Shown: positions 47,131-58,035 of the stretch, piece by piece
How positions within the stretch are numbered: the stretch's first letter is position 1
Layout: each line of letters begins with the position of its first letter
From: Acheta domesticus
Taxonomy: Eukaryota; Arthropoda; Insecta; Orthoptera; Gryllidae
Direction: 5' to 3'
DNA length: 64,000 bases
NCBI GenBank assembly: GCA_031308135.1
Contig: JAHLJT010009355.1
Location: forward strand, 7,799,074 to 7,863,073
Notes under the pieces: generated by a model
Told to the model about the DNA's origin: nothing
Seen by the model: only the letters and a program-made list of their open reading frames with translations
Database searches by the model: none
Translations under genes and position numbers: made by a program

Positions 47131-48420
47131 GGTATAGACTAACAGCCACTCAATTAAAGTTGTCGCGTTGTTTGTGGGATGCTGTTGGACGATGGGAGCG
47201 GTGGGAGAGTGGTGGTGTTTGTGAAACACCTCGTGTCCAGACAGAGATCGACAATATTGTCACTCATTGTTTTGTTCATTAAAAACAAACAGCTGGATTC
47301 TTCTCTCTTAGAGATACGTGCATTTCTTTAACAGAACAAACAGCACGTGTGTTTAAGGCACATGCTAACACAATTAGCATTTTTTAAAATAATTGCTTAG
47401 TTGCTATTACATTAGTTTTAAATATTATGAATCAGCACTCTGCCTCTGAGTAATATTGTCTATTGGAAGCAAATCATGTTTTCTCATCTCACAGTGATTT
47501 TGCAAATACTAATGGATAGAAAAAAGATTAATTTACTCATTTCGCTTTTGCAACACCTCTAATCGCATGGTTTGGCTCAAGTTGACACGACATGAAGTAC
47601 TGGGAGAGCAAACAGCAAAGGCCTGGGCAAAGATAGATTTACTCGAAGTTGCGTATTTTGTTACTATTTTACTGTTGTCGTCTGCAAGAACGGAAACTCA
47701 AGTGTTCTGGTTCTATGCAAAGTTAACGATAAAAAGTGCGCGAGGGATGAAATTAGAAAAGGACTTCCATAAAGATTGCAAGTATTTATATCTCTGATTG
47801 TTACCACTAGCAAGAATAGTTTGAAATGCATTCCTCTTTCCGATTTGCGTGGAATCTGCACAGATGGGTTGGCACAAGGTGAGCAAGGTTGAAGCAAGTA
47901 AAAACAAACGAGAGGAAACCTTTTTTTACAATTCTTGCGTATTAACATTAGCAGAAACTATGCTGAAGGGAAGGGGCTACCCTAGCAATGTAAAGACGGT
48001 GACCGATGCAAGTATAAAAGCCCACCAGCTAATGTATATATTTTTTCTACTCACATTGTACACATCTGTCATTTGGTAGCGTCGACCCGTTGCTTAATAA
48101 TTCTCATTACGATACAGATTTCATTGTGAAACAGGTTCTTTGCCAATCACTGAGAAGTTTCCAAACCAAGTATTGACACTTAATCATTAAGAATTGTTCC
48201 AAAAAATGTTTCGTTCGATTGTGTAAATTAAAAATTCATTTAATATTATATTATGCATGTCAGTTTTAATTTATTTTATTATTAGTATTTTTACGTGAAA
48301 TATTTAAAATAAATTGGATCGTAATTTCACTTTGATCCTATTTGACTAGCGCAGTGGTAAACAAAAGCCACTTGCGGCATGGAAGATTAGGAAGTTGTCC
48401 GCTACGTGGCGTTGTGGAAT
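47131..48420. other. AT-rich DNA without recognisable gene
   Basis: Frames at 47567-47797 (+) and 47664-47948 (-) overlap on opposite strands and carry no motif. Confidence 0.4.
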
Positions 48421-48424
48421 GCAG

Positions 48425-48463
48425 TTGGCATACAGGGCTAAATCCTGCATGCCAACTGCCATG
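48425..48463. other. strong short hairpin
   Basis: GCAGTTGGCAT is inverted as ATGCCAACTGC, with an inner CAGG/CCTG pair and a 7-base loop: an 11-bp perfect stem, one mismatch, then 4 bp. It is too short for a typical pre-miRNA. It may be a transposon end or a cruciform-forming site. Confidence 0.8.
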
Positions 48464-48524
48464 AATCGATTCAGTGTAAAAGTTACCATAAGTCGTAGAA
48501 AAAGAACCGTATGAAAATCGACGT

Positions 48525-48625
48525 AATGGGTATTAATACACTCGTGTGAAGTTTACGATACTCACTCGTTCTTCCCTCGTAACGTAATATTACACTCGTA
48601 TATTAATACCCACCATTACATCATC
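48525..48625. repeat. inverted repeat around GTATTAATAC, MITE-like
   Basis: GGGTATTAATACACTCGTG at left is inverted at right as CACTCGTATATTAATACCC. CACTCGT words recur inside in both orientations. The total is about 100 bp; this may be a small non-autonomous element. No target duplication is evident. Confidence 0.6.
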
Positions 48626-48909
48626 GTTTCGTCATGTACTAGTTCGGACCGTGTTGGCACCGAAGACATCGTTAACACGCTGTGACTAGTGTTGGTGGCT
48701 TGGCAGTCACTTTTGTTTTATCCCACACGCAATTTTTTTCGTCTTTCGATGGCAATATCTCGATTGGGGGACCAGATAAAATTTTGAAAAAAATACTCGT
48801 GAAAGGTCACTATAGTAGCAAACCGATATATACATTTCAACTTCGAAGTGTGACTCCAAATGGGGTTAACCAAGTCGTTAATGTGCGCAAAAATAGCTTC
48901 TTTTGAAAC
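48626..48909. other. open frame, unidentified
   Basis: A 74-codon frame at 48682-48906 (+) contains the stretch SIGGPDKILKKILVKGHYSS. It precedes the tandem duplication directly. I do not recognise it and it may be part of a degraded repeat. Confidence 0.2.
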
Positions 48910-49183
48910 CGTTTTTAATTCTTCATAGGTGAGTACAAAATTTTGAATTGTGGTACAAAATTGTGGTACATAATTAGTAGACAACAATGGGCTAGGTGAT
49001 TTCGAATTTCTGAAAAGTGGGGGTTGTAGGTTAACGTCAACCTAGCACCCCCACTTTTGAATGCTGTTCTTTATTGGTTTATAGTTGAGTACAACATTTT
49101 TTACTTTGGTACAAAATTAGTACATAATTAGTTCAAAATTATAGGCTAGTTAATTTTGAATTTCTGGCAAGTGTGGGTTGCAG
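48910..49183. repeat. tandem duplication with central palindrome
   Basis: Two units (48910-49029 and 49060-49183) share GTGAGTACAA-like, GGTACAAAATT, TACATAATTAGT and TTTGAATTTCTG words. Between them is a palindrome: GTGGGGGTTGTAGGTTAACG against AACCTAGCACCCCCAC (49018-49055). The arrangement may be the remains of a mobile element with duplicated end. Confidence 0.75.
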
Positions 49184-49189
49184 CTTGAT

Positions 49190-49560
49190 GGAGGTACTCC
49201 AAGGGCCCAGCGGGGAGGAAGTCGGGCCGAAGGGAAGGCGAACGCACGGAAGGGCAGCCGAGGGCATAAGAAGCCCGGTCGCGGCGGAGCTGCTCAAACA
49301 GATATCGCCGTTATGGATGGCCGGATCCTGCAGCTGCGACGGGAAGTAATGAAGGGCGCCCCCAGATTTGCATACGATTACTTAACTCTTCCCAAGTCAC
49401 ATCGCGCCCGCGCCTTCGCCCGCCCCACCCCATCGCCCCCGCCCCCACCCCATCGCCCCCGCCCCCGCCCCGCCCCCGCCCCCGCGCCGGCTGGGCGCAG
49501 GTACACTCGATTTCGGCGGATCCGACTTCCGCCGAGGGGTTGACGAGACGAGTTGGCCAA
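49190..49560. promoter_or_regulatory. GC-rich island with CCCCGCCCC repeats
   Basis: GC-rich block with a CATCGCCCCCGCCCCC-type repeat at 49430-49480. Frames on both strands are compositional. GCGGATCC and GTCGGGCC flank it. Function unknown. Confidence 0.3.
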
Positions 49561-49617
49561 CTACGCCCACCCTCGCAGAGCGAGTTCGATTCCCAAGCAA
49601 AGCTTGCGTATTTCTGT

Positions 49618-49903
49618 AGGGATCGTCCATAAACTGCATAACGCTAAAGAGGGGAGGCTGAGACACGCTGCGATCCATAGGGTTAGGGGTGGTAGTTCAG
49701 CATTATGTAACGCTAATATTTATTTTTTGAAAATTGTCAACATTTTTGGAAATAATTAATTTTATTCCGTCTTATGCTAAAACATTAAAATAATAACAAA
49801 TTAAAATTTAAAAATATAAATAAATATAGGTGGGTTACATGGGAGATAGGGAGTATTCAAAATACTTTAAATCTGCGTTACGTATTTTATAGACGGCCCT
49901 TTA
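49618..49903. mobile_element. MITE with GTCCATAAA...GTAACGC ends (about 286 bp)
   Basis: The left end reads GGATCGTCCATAAACTGCAT followed by AACGC. The right end, inverted, reads GGGCCGTCTATAAAATACGT followed by AACGC. These are imperfect terminal inverted repeats of about 30 bp. The interior is AT-rich and non-coding. Similar words occur at the window start (1-100). Confidence 0.75.
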
Positions 49904-51569
49904 TCAGGTTATGGGAGGAGAATAAAATAGAACGCAAATCATCACTTACACGATTCTAATCATCACTGCCAGCAAATTCCTGTGTGCGCCTCTGCATAAG
50001 AATAGTTAGTGACCGAAATCAATATTTAGTTTGTTGTTGCAGCGCGGGACGTTATCACTTAAGTGCACACACAATCTATTTAAGGAGGCATTAGTTCATT
50101 ATAATATTTCCCTTTCTTCATACAAATACTTTCACTCCAGCTATGCAAACGTTCTTGTGACTGGTCAAGACTTTTTCTCGGTGCATATTATTTAACAATA
50201 TCTTGTCGTTGTTATTATTTTGCGACTATAATTCATATCTGGAAATACTTGCTCGGAATATTTCCTAATATCAAAGAATCTAGTGGTGTGAAATGTTACG
50301 CCAACTTATGATTTATTACAGGGTCTAATTCGAATTATGCTCCTGCGTTAGTGTCTAATTATTACGTTTTATTTATAATTCACTGTAGTGATATTCATGA
50401 ACTAATTATTGCTTAATGAGTGGTATCACGCAGTTCCTCCTCAGGCGATGAAAATAGGTAAAAAATTACTAACCTACGTCGTAAATATGTTGCCCCGCAT
50501 AATTCAGAATACCTCTCATTGCCTCCCAAATAAGCACATAATTAACTTTCCGTTAGAGAGAGGTTTTGGAACAGTTATGAAAAGAGAGTTTTTGGCGAAC
50601 ATAGATTTGTGCTGTTCGTCTGATATTGAAGTCGCGGTTGCGACATTTCGCGGAAATGGCTGTATTTTTGAAAGTGCTTCTTAACATATTTTCTATTGAT
50701 GCAACGAAATCCATTCGAGTTTTATATTATAGGATTCCTCGGGGTAATTTTCTCGATTGCTTTAACTATTCAATATTCAAACTTTCAACTATTCAATATT
50801 TTGAAATACAGTACTACAGTACTCTTTCAAATTCTGTCAAACTGGTGAACATTTTTAAAATTATATTCGCGAAAGAAAGGAAATTTTGTTTTGTGTATGG
50901 TGAGAATGTAGATAACAGCTCATAAGAAATAATTTTCAATTATTAATTATGAGTCAGTTGACCAAATGAACAATTTTAGAAATTTGGGGAAAACATTTTT
51001 TTGCAAAATTTGAATGCGTCCACAATTATTATTTTTTTTGCAGAAACACAAATCAAAAATATTTCAAGTAAATCTATTGATTTTTGGTGAAAAAGTAATT
51101 TCTTCGTTTCTATAAACAAAATATTTTTAAATAGTGTTTAATTAGACAGCACCTAATAGAATTAAAATATATGTATCTCTTTTAAAAAAGTATATCTGTT
51201 AATTTGAAAGATTTATAATTCGTTACATGAAATCATTTCATACGTATTCCCTGTTCTACGTCGCAATCGATAAAACCTAACATTATACCAACTGCCTAAC
51301 CACAACTCCTCGCAATGAAATTAACCACCGAGTGAGATTAACAGTGGCATACCAACGCGACTTAGGTACCTCGAGAACACCAATAAGGGGGTCAACACCG
51401 GATCTCAGAATAAATTGCAAACTAATAATCGAAGGAAATTTGTTTATATATCTACTAACTAATGATACTTGAATTTAAAAATACATAGCAATCATATCCT
51501 GCAGATTGTATTAAATAGTTTCCGGGTTTGAGGTTTAGGAATGGTATATAGTATATTTTGAACATTTTC
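49904..51569. other. AT-rich DNA without recognisable gene
   Basis: Frames at 50409-50684 and 50626-50925 (+) overlap and are unassigned. Nothing here can be supported. Confidence 0.35.
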
Positions 51570-52180
51570 TGTGCTTGGAGTACTTTTCGCAGGTCCTTTT
51601 TGTGAAGAATTAATTCAATATTCACTATGTTGCTCATATTGCACGACTATTATTTACGTCGACAGATACGAGAATCAGTGTTCTGGGCAGGTCTGGCTGT
51701 ATGAACGCCGGAACGCCACGAAGCGATTTCGCAGGGAGACGGTTTCGAATTGTTTTATTAACATAGTTGAACTAGCTCGTTCAAATGTATTAGACTCTTG
51801 GAATCAAACAAATCTACAACTAACATGGGTCCTAGAATTTATCAATGCTAATACTGTTAATCTAGTGTACCGCAATTTGCAACCCTGGTGTTGATCTGTA
51901 GAAATCAACAGTAGTATGTAGTATAACCTCACAAGTCAACAGGTAATCTGCCTCTTTCTCATTTATGTATATTATGCAACTTTAATCTAAATTAACAATT
52001 GTTATAAATTGGACCTGTAATTAGTTATTGTTTATTAAGGCATTGTTTTAACCTTGTCTCTATAGAATACTGATGAGGACCTCGCCAATGAGGTCGAAAC
52101 GTCTGTAAAATACATACAATTTACAACATGACTGAAATGATCGTTTTTTATTATTTGATTGTTTCTTTAACATCTGATAA
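51570..52180 (+). mobile_element. possible 3' part of a retroelement ending in a hammerhead-like motif
   Basis: A 107-codon frame at 51571-51894 (+) is followed by AT-rich sequence and then a hammerhead-like core at 52071-52101. Retroelements of the Penelope-like and related groups carry hammerhead ribozymes near their ends, so this could be a degraded copy. The frame has no reverse-transcriptase or GIY-YIG signature that I can see, so the assignment is weak. Confidence 0.25.
52071..52101 (+). other. hammerhead-ribozyme-like core
   Basis: CTGATGA (52071-52077) is followed by stem GACCTC/GAGGTC with loop GCCAAT, then GAAAC. These are the two conserved hammerhead boxes joined by a perfect 6-bp stem II. 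One extra G lies between CTGATGA and the stem compared with the canonical form, and I could not draw a convincing stem I, stem III or cleavage-site triplet. It may therefore be a relic or a different conserved repeat motif. Confidence 0.35.
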
Positions 52181-53159
52181 GCTTTGAAAGACATCACGAA
52201 GGATTCAGAAAGATTTTAATAATAAATCTTGAACGATGAATCAGTAAATTCTAACCTAGAAAGATAGAATGGGAAAAAATGTGTTCCGTCTTTGACATGT
52301 CCTCTCCACTTGATGTGAAGAGACTGCTAATCATAGAAATTCTCTGTAACAAAAAATTTGTAACTCTGTAACAAAGTAAGACATCTCTGTAAGAATTTGT
52401 AACTCTGTTATAAAGAATTAGTTACTCCACATTAGTTTCAAACTGTGGTAAAAAATTAGGCATGATATTTAAACTCGAAAAAAATAGGAAATAGTGGAAT
52501 TAATATTATTTTCAGAAACAAGAAAATTTATCCTACACAAAACTTTATTTGTTTATCGCCTTTATGTTTAGTGCATTTTTTAAAACACTGCTACTTTCAC
52601 AATTAAGTAATACAAATCATATTTGACTTTTTTTAAATTTCGAGCCACCGGTTAAACTATTATTGTAAGTTCGCACAACGAATGTATTGCCACACAAGGA
52701 ATCTATTGCTCTTACGACGTTTCCTGAAGGAAGAGATATACGTGAAAGGGACAAATCATTCGCTTTTCATGCAACATTTCTAACATTTGAACAATCACTT
52801 GCAACAACCCATTTTGTTTGCTCCGAAGCGTAAACAATCTTTTCGCGAATTCCGATCGCAATTTGCTTTCAGTCTCACAGTGTTAAGACAAAAGATCGTG
52901 TGAGTGACAAAGAACACAGGTGGTGTGATGTTCACATACATAGAATCTTTCTTTAATGCGAACGAATTTAATATTAAAGTAGTCCTACTGTAGTACTCTT
53001 AAATAACCCACGTACACAACTCTGTATTTAAGTGGATCAGGTTAAGTGTCTAGTGATTGTAAACAATGTTAAAAGTTTGAGTGCGTTCATTATTTTCTTC
53101 CCTATCAACTCATGTTTATTATTAAACTCGTTCCACTGAAATTGTGAATCGTTCATCGC
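52181..53159. other. AT-rich DNA with short TCTGTAAC repeats
   Basis: CTCTGTAAC-type words recur in 52341-52410. The rest is AT-rich with no gene seen. Confidence 0.4.
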
Positions 53160-54011
53160 GAAAATTGAGGACCGACCGCAGAGTCGCCCTCAGTGCTCAA
53201 AGGCGAAATCACACCGGCGACCTTCCCCTATTTCTTCCTTCTACGACCTCGCGAGGGCAGCAGATGTGCCGACACCCTCGCCCCGCCGCCACCGCGTCCG
53301 CGCCCCCTGCTCGCCTCCCCGGCGGCTGACCTGCCCACGCCGCTGCCGCTGCGTCCACCTCCGCTGCTCCCTGCATCACTGCTATAACCATCACGGCCGC
53401 TCAACCCGCCATCGTCTCCGCCACCGCCAACACTCTCGCCCCCGCCTACGCTTCTACTCCGCCACTTGCCATTCCATACCGACACAAACGCCACCGCCGC
53501 CATCGCCACCTGCATCGCCGTCGCCACACCCCTCCGCCACCGCTAACGCCACCCCCACCGCCGCCACCCCCACCACCGCCACCGCCACCCCCACCGCCAC
53601 CGTCACCCCCACCGCCGCTCCTACGGCCACTGACACCACTGACACCACCGCCAGAACCACCACCATCACCACCACATCTATCACACCCGCCACCACCCTC
53701 TAACACCATTTCACCACTAACACCTCCTCTTCCTCCACGAAAACCACCCCATCACCACCACCACCACAGCTACCACCACCACCACCTCCACCACTTCCAC
53801 CACCACCACCGCCACTGCTATTTCCACCACAACCGTCACCACCACCACCACCTCCACCACCACTGCCACCACCTCCGCCTTCTCACCGCTACCGTCACCG
53901 CCACCGCCCCCATCACAAGCACCGCCACCACCACCGCCAACGCCTCCACCACCGCCACCTCAACCACATCCACGTCGCTCGCCACTACCATCAGGGCCGC
54001 CTCCTCCCGAT
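53160..54011. repeat. GC-rich island with CCN-repeat tract
   Basis: GC-rich sequence (53160-53520) leads into a CCACC/CACCGCC-rich tract (53520-53980), with long frames of Pro/Thr or Gly/Val only. The tract is degenerate, without a fixed period. Confidence 0.5.
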
Positions 54012-54207
54012 CGCCCCCTCCTCCCCCCGCCTTCGCCCCCTCCTCCCCCGCCTTCGCCCCCTCCTCCCCCGCCTTCGCCCCCTCCTCCCCCGCCTTCGCC
54101 CCCTCCTCCCCCGCCTTCGCCCCCTCCTCCCCCGCCTTCGCCCCCTCCTCCCCCGCCTTCGCCCCCTCCTCCCCCGCCTTCGCCCCCTCCTCCCCCGCCT
54201 TCGCCCC
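54012..54207. repeat. 21-bp minisatellite, about 9 copies
   Basis: The unit is CCCCCTCCTCCCCCGCCTTCG, almost perfectly repeated. Its length is a multiple of three, so all six frames stay open. The resulting Gly/Glu or Gly/Arg repeat peptides on the minus strand are artefacts of this. The near-identity of units implies recent expansion. Confidence 0.97.
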
Positions 54208-54800
54208 GGCGGGGCGGCCGCGGTCCTGCCCCGAACAGGTGCGGCGGCCGCCCCATGAATTTCGCCCAACAGAGGTCGTAACCCGCGACCCGGGGGCGCG
54301 CGGGGGCGGCGAGGGCCCTTAAACGAGTGCCGTAATTTCGCGAGCATGAAAAGCCGCCGTCCCCATCTTTGTAAATCGCGGCGACCCGCGCGAGCACCGA
54401 GGGGCGAGGAGGACGGCAGGGGGCGGTCGGGGTTTGCAGAGCGGCGGCGGCGGCGGCGGCGGTTTGTCACGTGGCCGGGCGGGGCGGGGCGGGGTGGGCG
54501 GGGCGGTCGTGCAATGAGTGACGGGAACCGCCCTGAGGCGAACGTGACCGCGTATAACAAGGAGGCCGCCGCCGCCGCGGCGCCGCCCGCCCCCGCGAGC
54601 GAAAAAACGAAGGACGAACGGTGACGGCTGATGGGTGCGCCCGGCGTTCCGCCGCGCCGCGGCCGCGCGGACGACGCGTCGACAGGCCGGCAAACATTGG
54701 GACGCCCCGCGGACTCGCCCCCTCGCGCCGCGCCGCGCCGCGCGCCGGCCACGCCCCCCTCCCGCCTGTGACGCGGCGCGGGCCCGGAAGGGTTGGGAGT
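54208..54800. promoter_or_regulatory. CpG-rich island
   Basis: The densest CpG block in the window. It includes GCGGCGGCGGCGG at 54442-54461 and several CGCGCCG runs, but also two less repetitive segments: 54310-54370 (GTGCCGTAATTTCGCGAGC) and 54510-54620. It could be a promoter. Frames of up to 290 codons here and in the adjacent minisatellite are compositional. Confidence 0.45.
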
Positions 54801-55064
54801 ACTCGGGTGCTCTGAGAAACAGTGCAGATACTCACTCGGGATATACACCAATGTCCCCTCCATTCTTGGAGACTCCGTTGCTCACACTTTTATAATGATG
54901 ATGATTATGTTGATTGGTCCTTGAGCGTAAGCGAGAAAGGACGCTTACATCTGATTTCCTGGGCAGATATTCACAATGGCGGTCGGGACAAAGGGATAGG
55001 GTTATGGTTACTCGCGATCTCTGAGAAACAGTGCAGATGCTCACTCGGGATCATCACCACAGTC
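54785..55064. repeat. duplicated segments around SINE material, part 1
   Basis: TCTGAGAAACAGTGCAGAT ... TCACTCGGGAT occurs at 54810-54842 and 55019-55052. A longer segment at 54888-55010 (CACACTTTTATAATGATGAT, CTTGAGCGTA, TTTCCTGGGCAGAT) recurs at 55334-55455. The segments appear to be repeated insertions or a duplicated composite element. Confidence 0.8.
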
Positions 55065-55069
55065 AATTC

Positions 55070-55285
55070 TATAGTGCGATTGCACCTCAAGCCCCTATGG
55101 CCACGATGGAATATCACACGGCATTTCGCGACTTTCTCACTCGTGCCGGTAGATGTGGCATAATCGCTTAATACGTTCGCGATTATGCGATATTAATGGC
55201 AAGAGCGAGAAAGACGCGAAATACCGTGACATATTTCATCGTGGCTATAGGGGCTTGAGGGTAAAGTTTCAAAATCGCACTGTAT
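55070..55285. mobile_element. foldback MITE (about 216 bp)
   Basis: The inverted arms span 55070-55147 and 55198-55285, with CCTCAAGCCCCTAT and CCACGATGGAATAT in the left arm and their near-inverses in the right. The outer ends are ATAGTGCGAT and ATCGCACTGTAT. The centre has its own hairpin: GCATAATCGC and GCGATTATGC. It lies inside the duplicated segment, so it inserted there. Confidence 0.88.
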
Positions 55286-55317
55286 TCTTGAGGGAGTCAA
55301 GGTGTTGCATGAAGACT

Positions 55318-55464
55318 CCTCACGCCTCAAGACATGCTCACACTTTTATAATGATGATGATGATGATAATGATTGGTTCTTGAGCGTAGGTGAGAGAGGA
55401 GGCTTACATCTAATTTCCTGGGCAGATGTTCACATGGGAGCCGGGACAAGGGTTATGGTTACTC
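55318..55464. repeat. duplicated segment, part 2
   Basis: This is the second copy of the segment at 54888-55010, including the (ATG)n-like run (55346-55368), TTGAGCGTAGGTGAGA and GGGCAGATGTTCACA. It is immediately followed by the S1 SINE body. Confidence 0.8.
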
Positions 55465-55688
55465 GGGTGCTCTGGCATTCACCTGGTGTTGATCGTAGAA
55501 ACCACGAAAAACTACCGATCAGAGCAGCCGGCCGTTAGAATTCTCCTCCAGACAGCGACTAAATTCGACGTAGCTGAGAAGCTAGTGTCGAAAATCCTGC
55601 CACCGTCGGGAGTGGAACCTAGAACCTCCCAGTCAGAGGGATTGCAGTGACATCAGGTTGATGCACTGAGCCATCTCTCCTGGTACCA
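55465..55688 (-). mobile_element. tRNA-derived SINE copy, family S1, with tRNA-like head
   Basis: On the minus strand, GAGAGATGGCTCAGTGCATC (box A-like) is followed by GGTTCTAGGTTCCACTCCC (box B-like, 55606-55624). The S1 body follows (ACACTAGCTTCTCAGCTACG, TCTGGAGGAGAATTCTAACG). This copy defines the 5' end of the family. The tRNA-like head does not close into a full cloverleaf. Confidence 0.75.
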
Positions 55689-56043
55689 ATTGCTAGAACC
55701 AGACGGAATACTACAAGACGACGTTTCAGGTCTCGCGTTGAGTGGCACGTGACTGGAGGAGATATCGCGCCGTTTCTTCGTGAAATTGTCACCTGCCGTG
55801 ATTCTCACGTGCGCGAGGAGGCTCATTCACGGCCCCCTCGAGGCACCGTGCGTCACTCCGCCCACGCGCTCTTCGCCAAGGGGGAATCTTACGACAACAA
55901 AAGACGGACGCCTCACCACGTGACACGTGCGGGAGTCTCACGTTCATTCTCTTTCTTCGGCGACACCAACCACTGCGCTCATTACGGCCCTCGTCCAGTG
56001 TCCCAACGGGATGAGTATTCCCTCGGCATCGAACTTGTTTTGG
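55689..56043. other. unannotated mixed DNA with a 103-codon frame
   Basis: The frame at 55749-56060 (+) is moderately complex (His/Arg/Ser-rich) and ends in the SINE. No family is recognised. It may be part of a larger repeat. Confidence 0.25.
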
Positions 56044-56250
56044 CGACGTCGATGGTGTAACGGTTAGCGTATCGGACTGTTCGCGGGTGCGAACCCGATC
56101 GAAGCCATGGATTTTTAAGGGCGAAAAAAACCTTCCTACGCCTTCCTTCGAAGGGGAAGTAAAGTTGGCTGTCGCATGTTAGTAGATTTACTGCATGTAA
56201 AAGATCCTCAAGCCTAAATAAAGCCTCTGAGCTAAATTCAAATCGCCTGT
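56044..56250 (+). mobile_element. tRNA-derived SINE, family S3
   Basis: GATGGTGTAACGGTTAGCGT (box A-like, 56051-56070) is followed by GGGTGCGAACCCGATC (box B-like, 56085-56100). A conserved SINE-type 3' domain comes next, with GTAGATTTACTGCATGTAA and AAGATCCTCAAGCC. The head resembles a tRNA, but the remainder is non-tRNA body. It is not a tRNA gene: the 3' flank does not pair with the 5' end. Confidence 0.75.
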
Positions 56251-57869
56251 TTCGTCGCCCGAGATAATACATTCTTTCTTCGCTAGTTGGTCTGAAAGGT
56301 GCTAAGCAAAATTGGCGTGGTCAGACGGAAGAGCAGACCTCGTGGCCTGAGTCTGAAGTTCTGAAAAACGCGCAATATACAACTGTGCTTGGTAACCATT
56401 GCACAATAATGAAGATTCACAACTCAAATGTGCAAGTCTCATTCTATTTGAAATCCATATTTTTGCAAAAAATCGTATTATGTTTTAGTAATTTACGTGT
56501 ATTTCTTTGCTTTATGAGTATGTGTACAACAAAATGTAAGAGGGTCAATGAATCAAATAATTCTTTTAAAACGGATCGATGAAAGACGAAGGTTTGAATC
56601 CCTGCTTTAGTCAATTGTGCCTTCCAAGAGTGCCTAGTGAAAAGATGTAGCCTATGACAATAATAGACGACTCTTCTATTTCAAACAAATTAATTTCCCT
56701 TTTACATAGGTTTCATTAGTATATTTACGAATATATCTATTTTTTAGTTCATTTTAATTTAACTACAGTTATCAGAACATTGTTTCACGTCCTAAAATAA
56801 ATTTTTAAAAAATTTTTAGAACATTTTTCTGAACGCAATACTGTATTTAAAAAAATAAGGTTAGACAGATTTGTTCTGAGCCCCTTTTACTTCGGATATG
56901 CAGCAAGTTTCCCCAACTGCTGCTCTGCCTTGGATCTCTCTGTCGGATTCTTCTGACCGCCATGTTGCTTCTTTGCCCATCATTTACCATTGATTTGTTT
57001 TAACAACCCCGTGTACAAGGCTGTCTCCCCTACCCTTCAGTTTCCATTCACTTCCACTTATCCTCCTTTTTGATTCCATTAATGCATTTATACATTTAAT
57101 CACACTCTCTTCTAGTTACCACTGTCATTCTTGTCGCCTCTGTGCAGGGTTTTTCAGCTACATGATCCCCACCCTCTCTCTTTTTCAATACGTACTTCAA
57201 ATATGAAAAAATAGCGTTTTAACATTTGACAAAAAAAGGTCATTTTTAAAATTTTTTAATTCGCCTTTCTCTTAAGATCGAAAGAGATACATTTTCTCAA
57301 AAATGGTAACGTAATAGTTTTAATTTCTAATCAATGGAATATAAAGTCACATAGTTCATCTATCAATTATGAATTTTCATCACGAATACAGCAAAATTCT
57401 TATTCATCTCCCTTCAAAATCGATCGATTTCACCTCGTTTCTCTCCACTTTTGATGCAACTTCCTCTTATCTTGTAACTCTCATCTTCCTTACAATCCTC
57501 TGATTTGTGGCATTCGTTCGCGTTTTTCCGTACATCATCGTTCTAAAGATTACTGCACTTCTTAAATTCCATCTTTGTGCGCAGGCATGACGACGGTGAA
57601 AAGCGACACGCTAAATTTTCCCTCTGACGCCTCTGTTTCATTTATCTCCCCAATTATTATAATTGTATGCAACATCATCATTCTTTCGGAACAACCAACA
57701 CCCATGCTGTACGCACACGTATTTAGACATAAATATATTGCATGACAACACTACACGCTACTGTTAGTTTTACAGTCATCACCTCAGCTAACGCCACCGC
57801 AATCCACTCCCTTTCTGCGCTGTCGCTTCCATCATCCCCACTAACATCACCTCTGCACCAGAGCAATCA
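56251..57869. other. AT-rich to pyrimidine-rich DNA without recognisable gene
   Basis: No gene is supported. The + strand becomes mildly pyrimidine-rich from about 56880 to 57200 and 57450 to 57850. Confidence 0.35.
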
Positions 57870-58035
57870 CCAGTTCCATAGCCGCTGCCCCCCCCCGCCG
57901 CCCCCCCTCCGCCAGCCACCCTTTCCGAGAGCATCGTCGAGTGCTGAAGTGGCGGCGGCGGTGGCGGGGGCGGCGGGGGCGGCGGCGGGGTTCGGGCCGA
58001 GAAGCGGGCCGAGGGGTGAAAAAATAAGACGACAG
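57870..58035. promoter_or_regulatory. small GC-rich island
   Basis: CCCCCCCCCGCCG runs at 57887-57910 and GGCGGCGGCGG at 57950-58000 on opposite strands flank a short non-repetitive core (57912-57945). The island is small and its function is not evident. Confidence 0.25.

Noticed and set aside
53991..54863. 290-codon minus-strand frame
   Set aside because: It follows the 21-bp minisatellite and CpG island; the Gly/Arg repeats are an artefact of a period divisible by three.
56044..56110. tRNA gene
   Set aside because: Boxes A and B are present, but the 3' side does not pair with the 5' end and continues into a SINE body.
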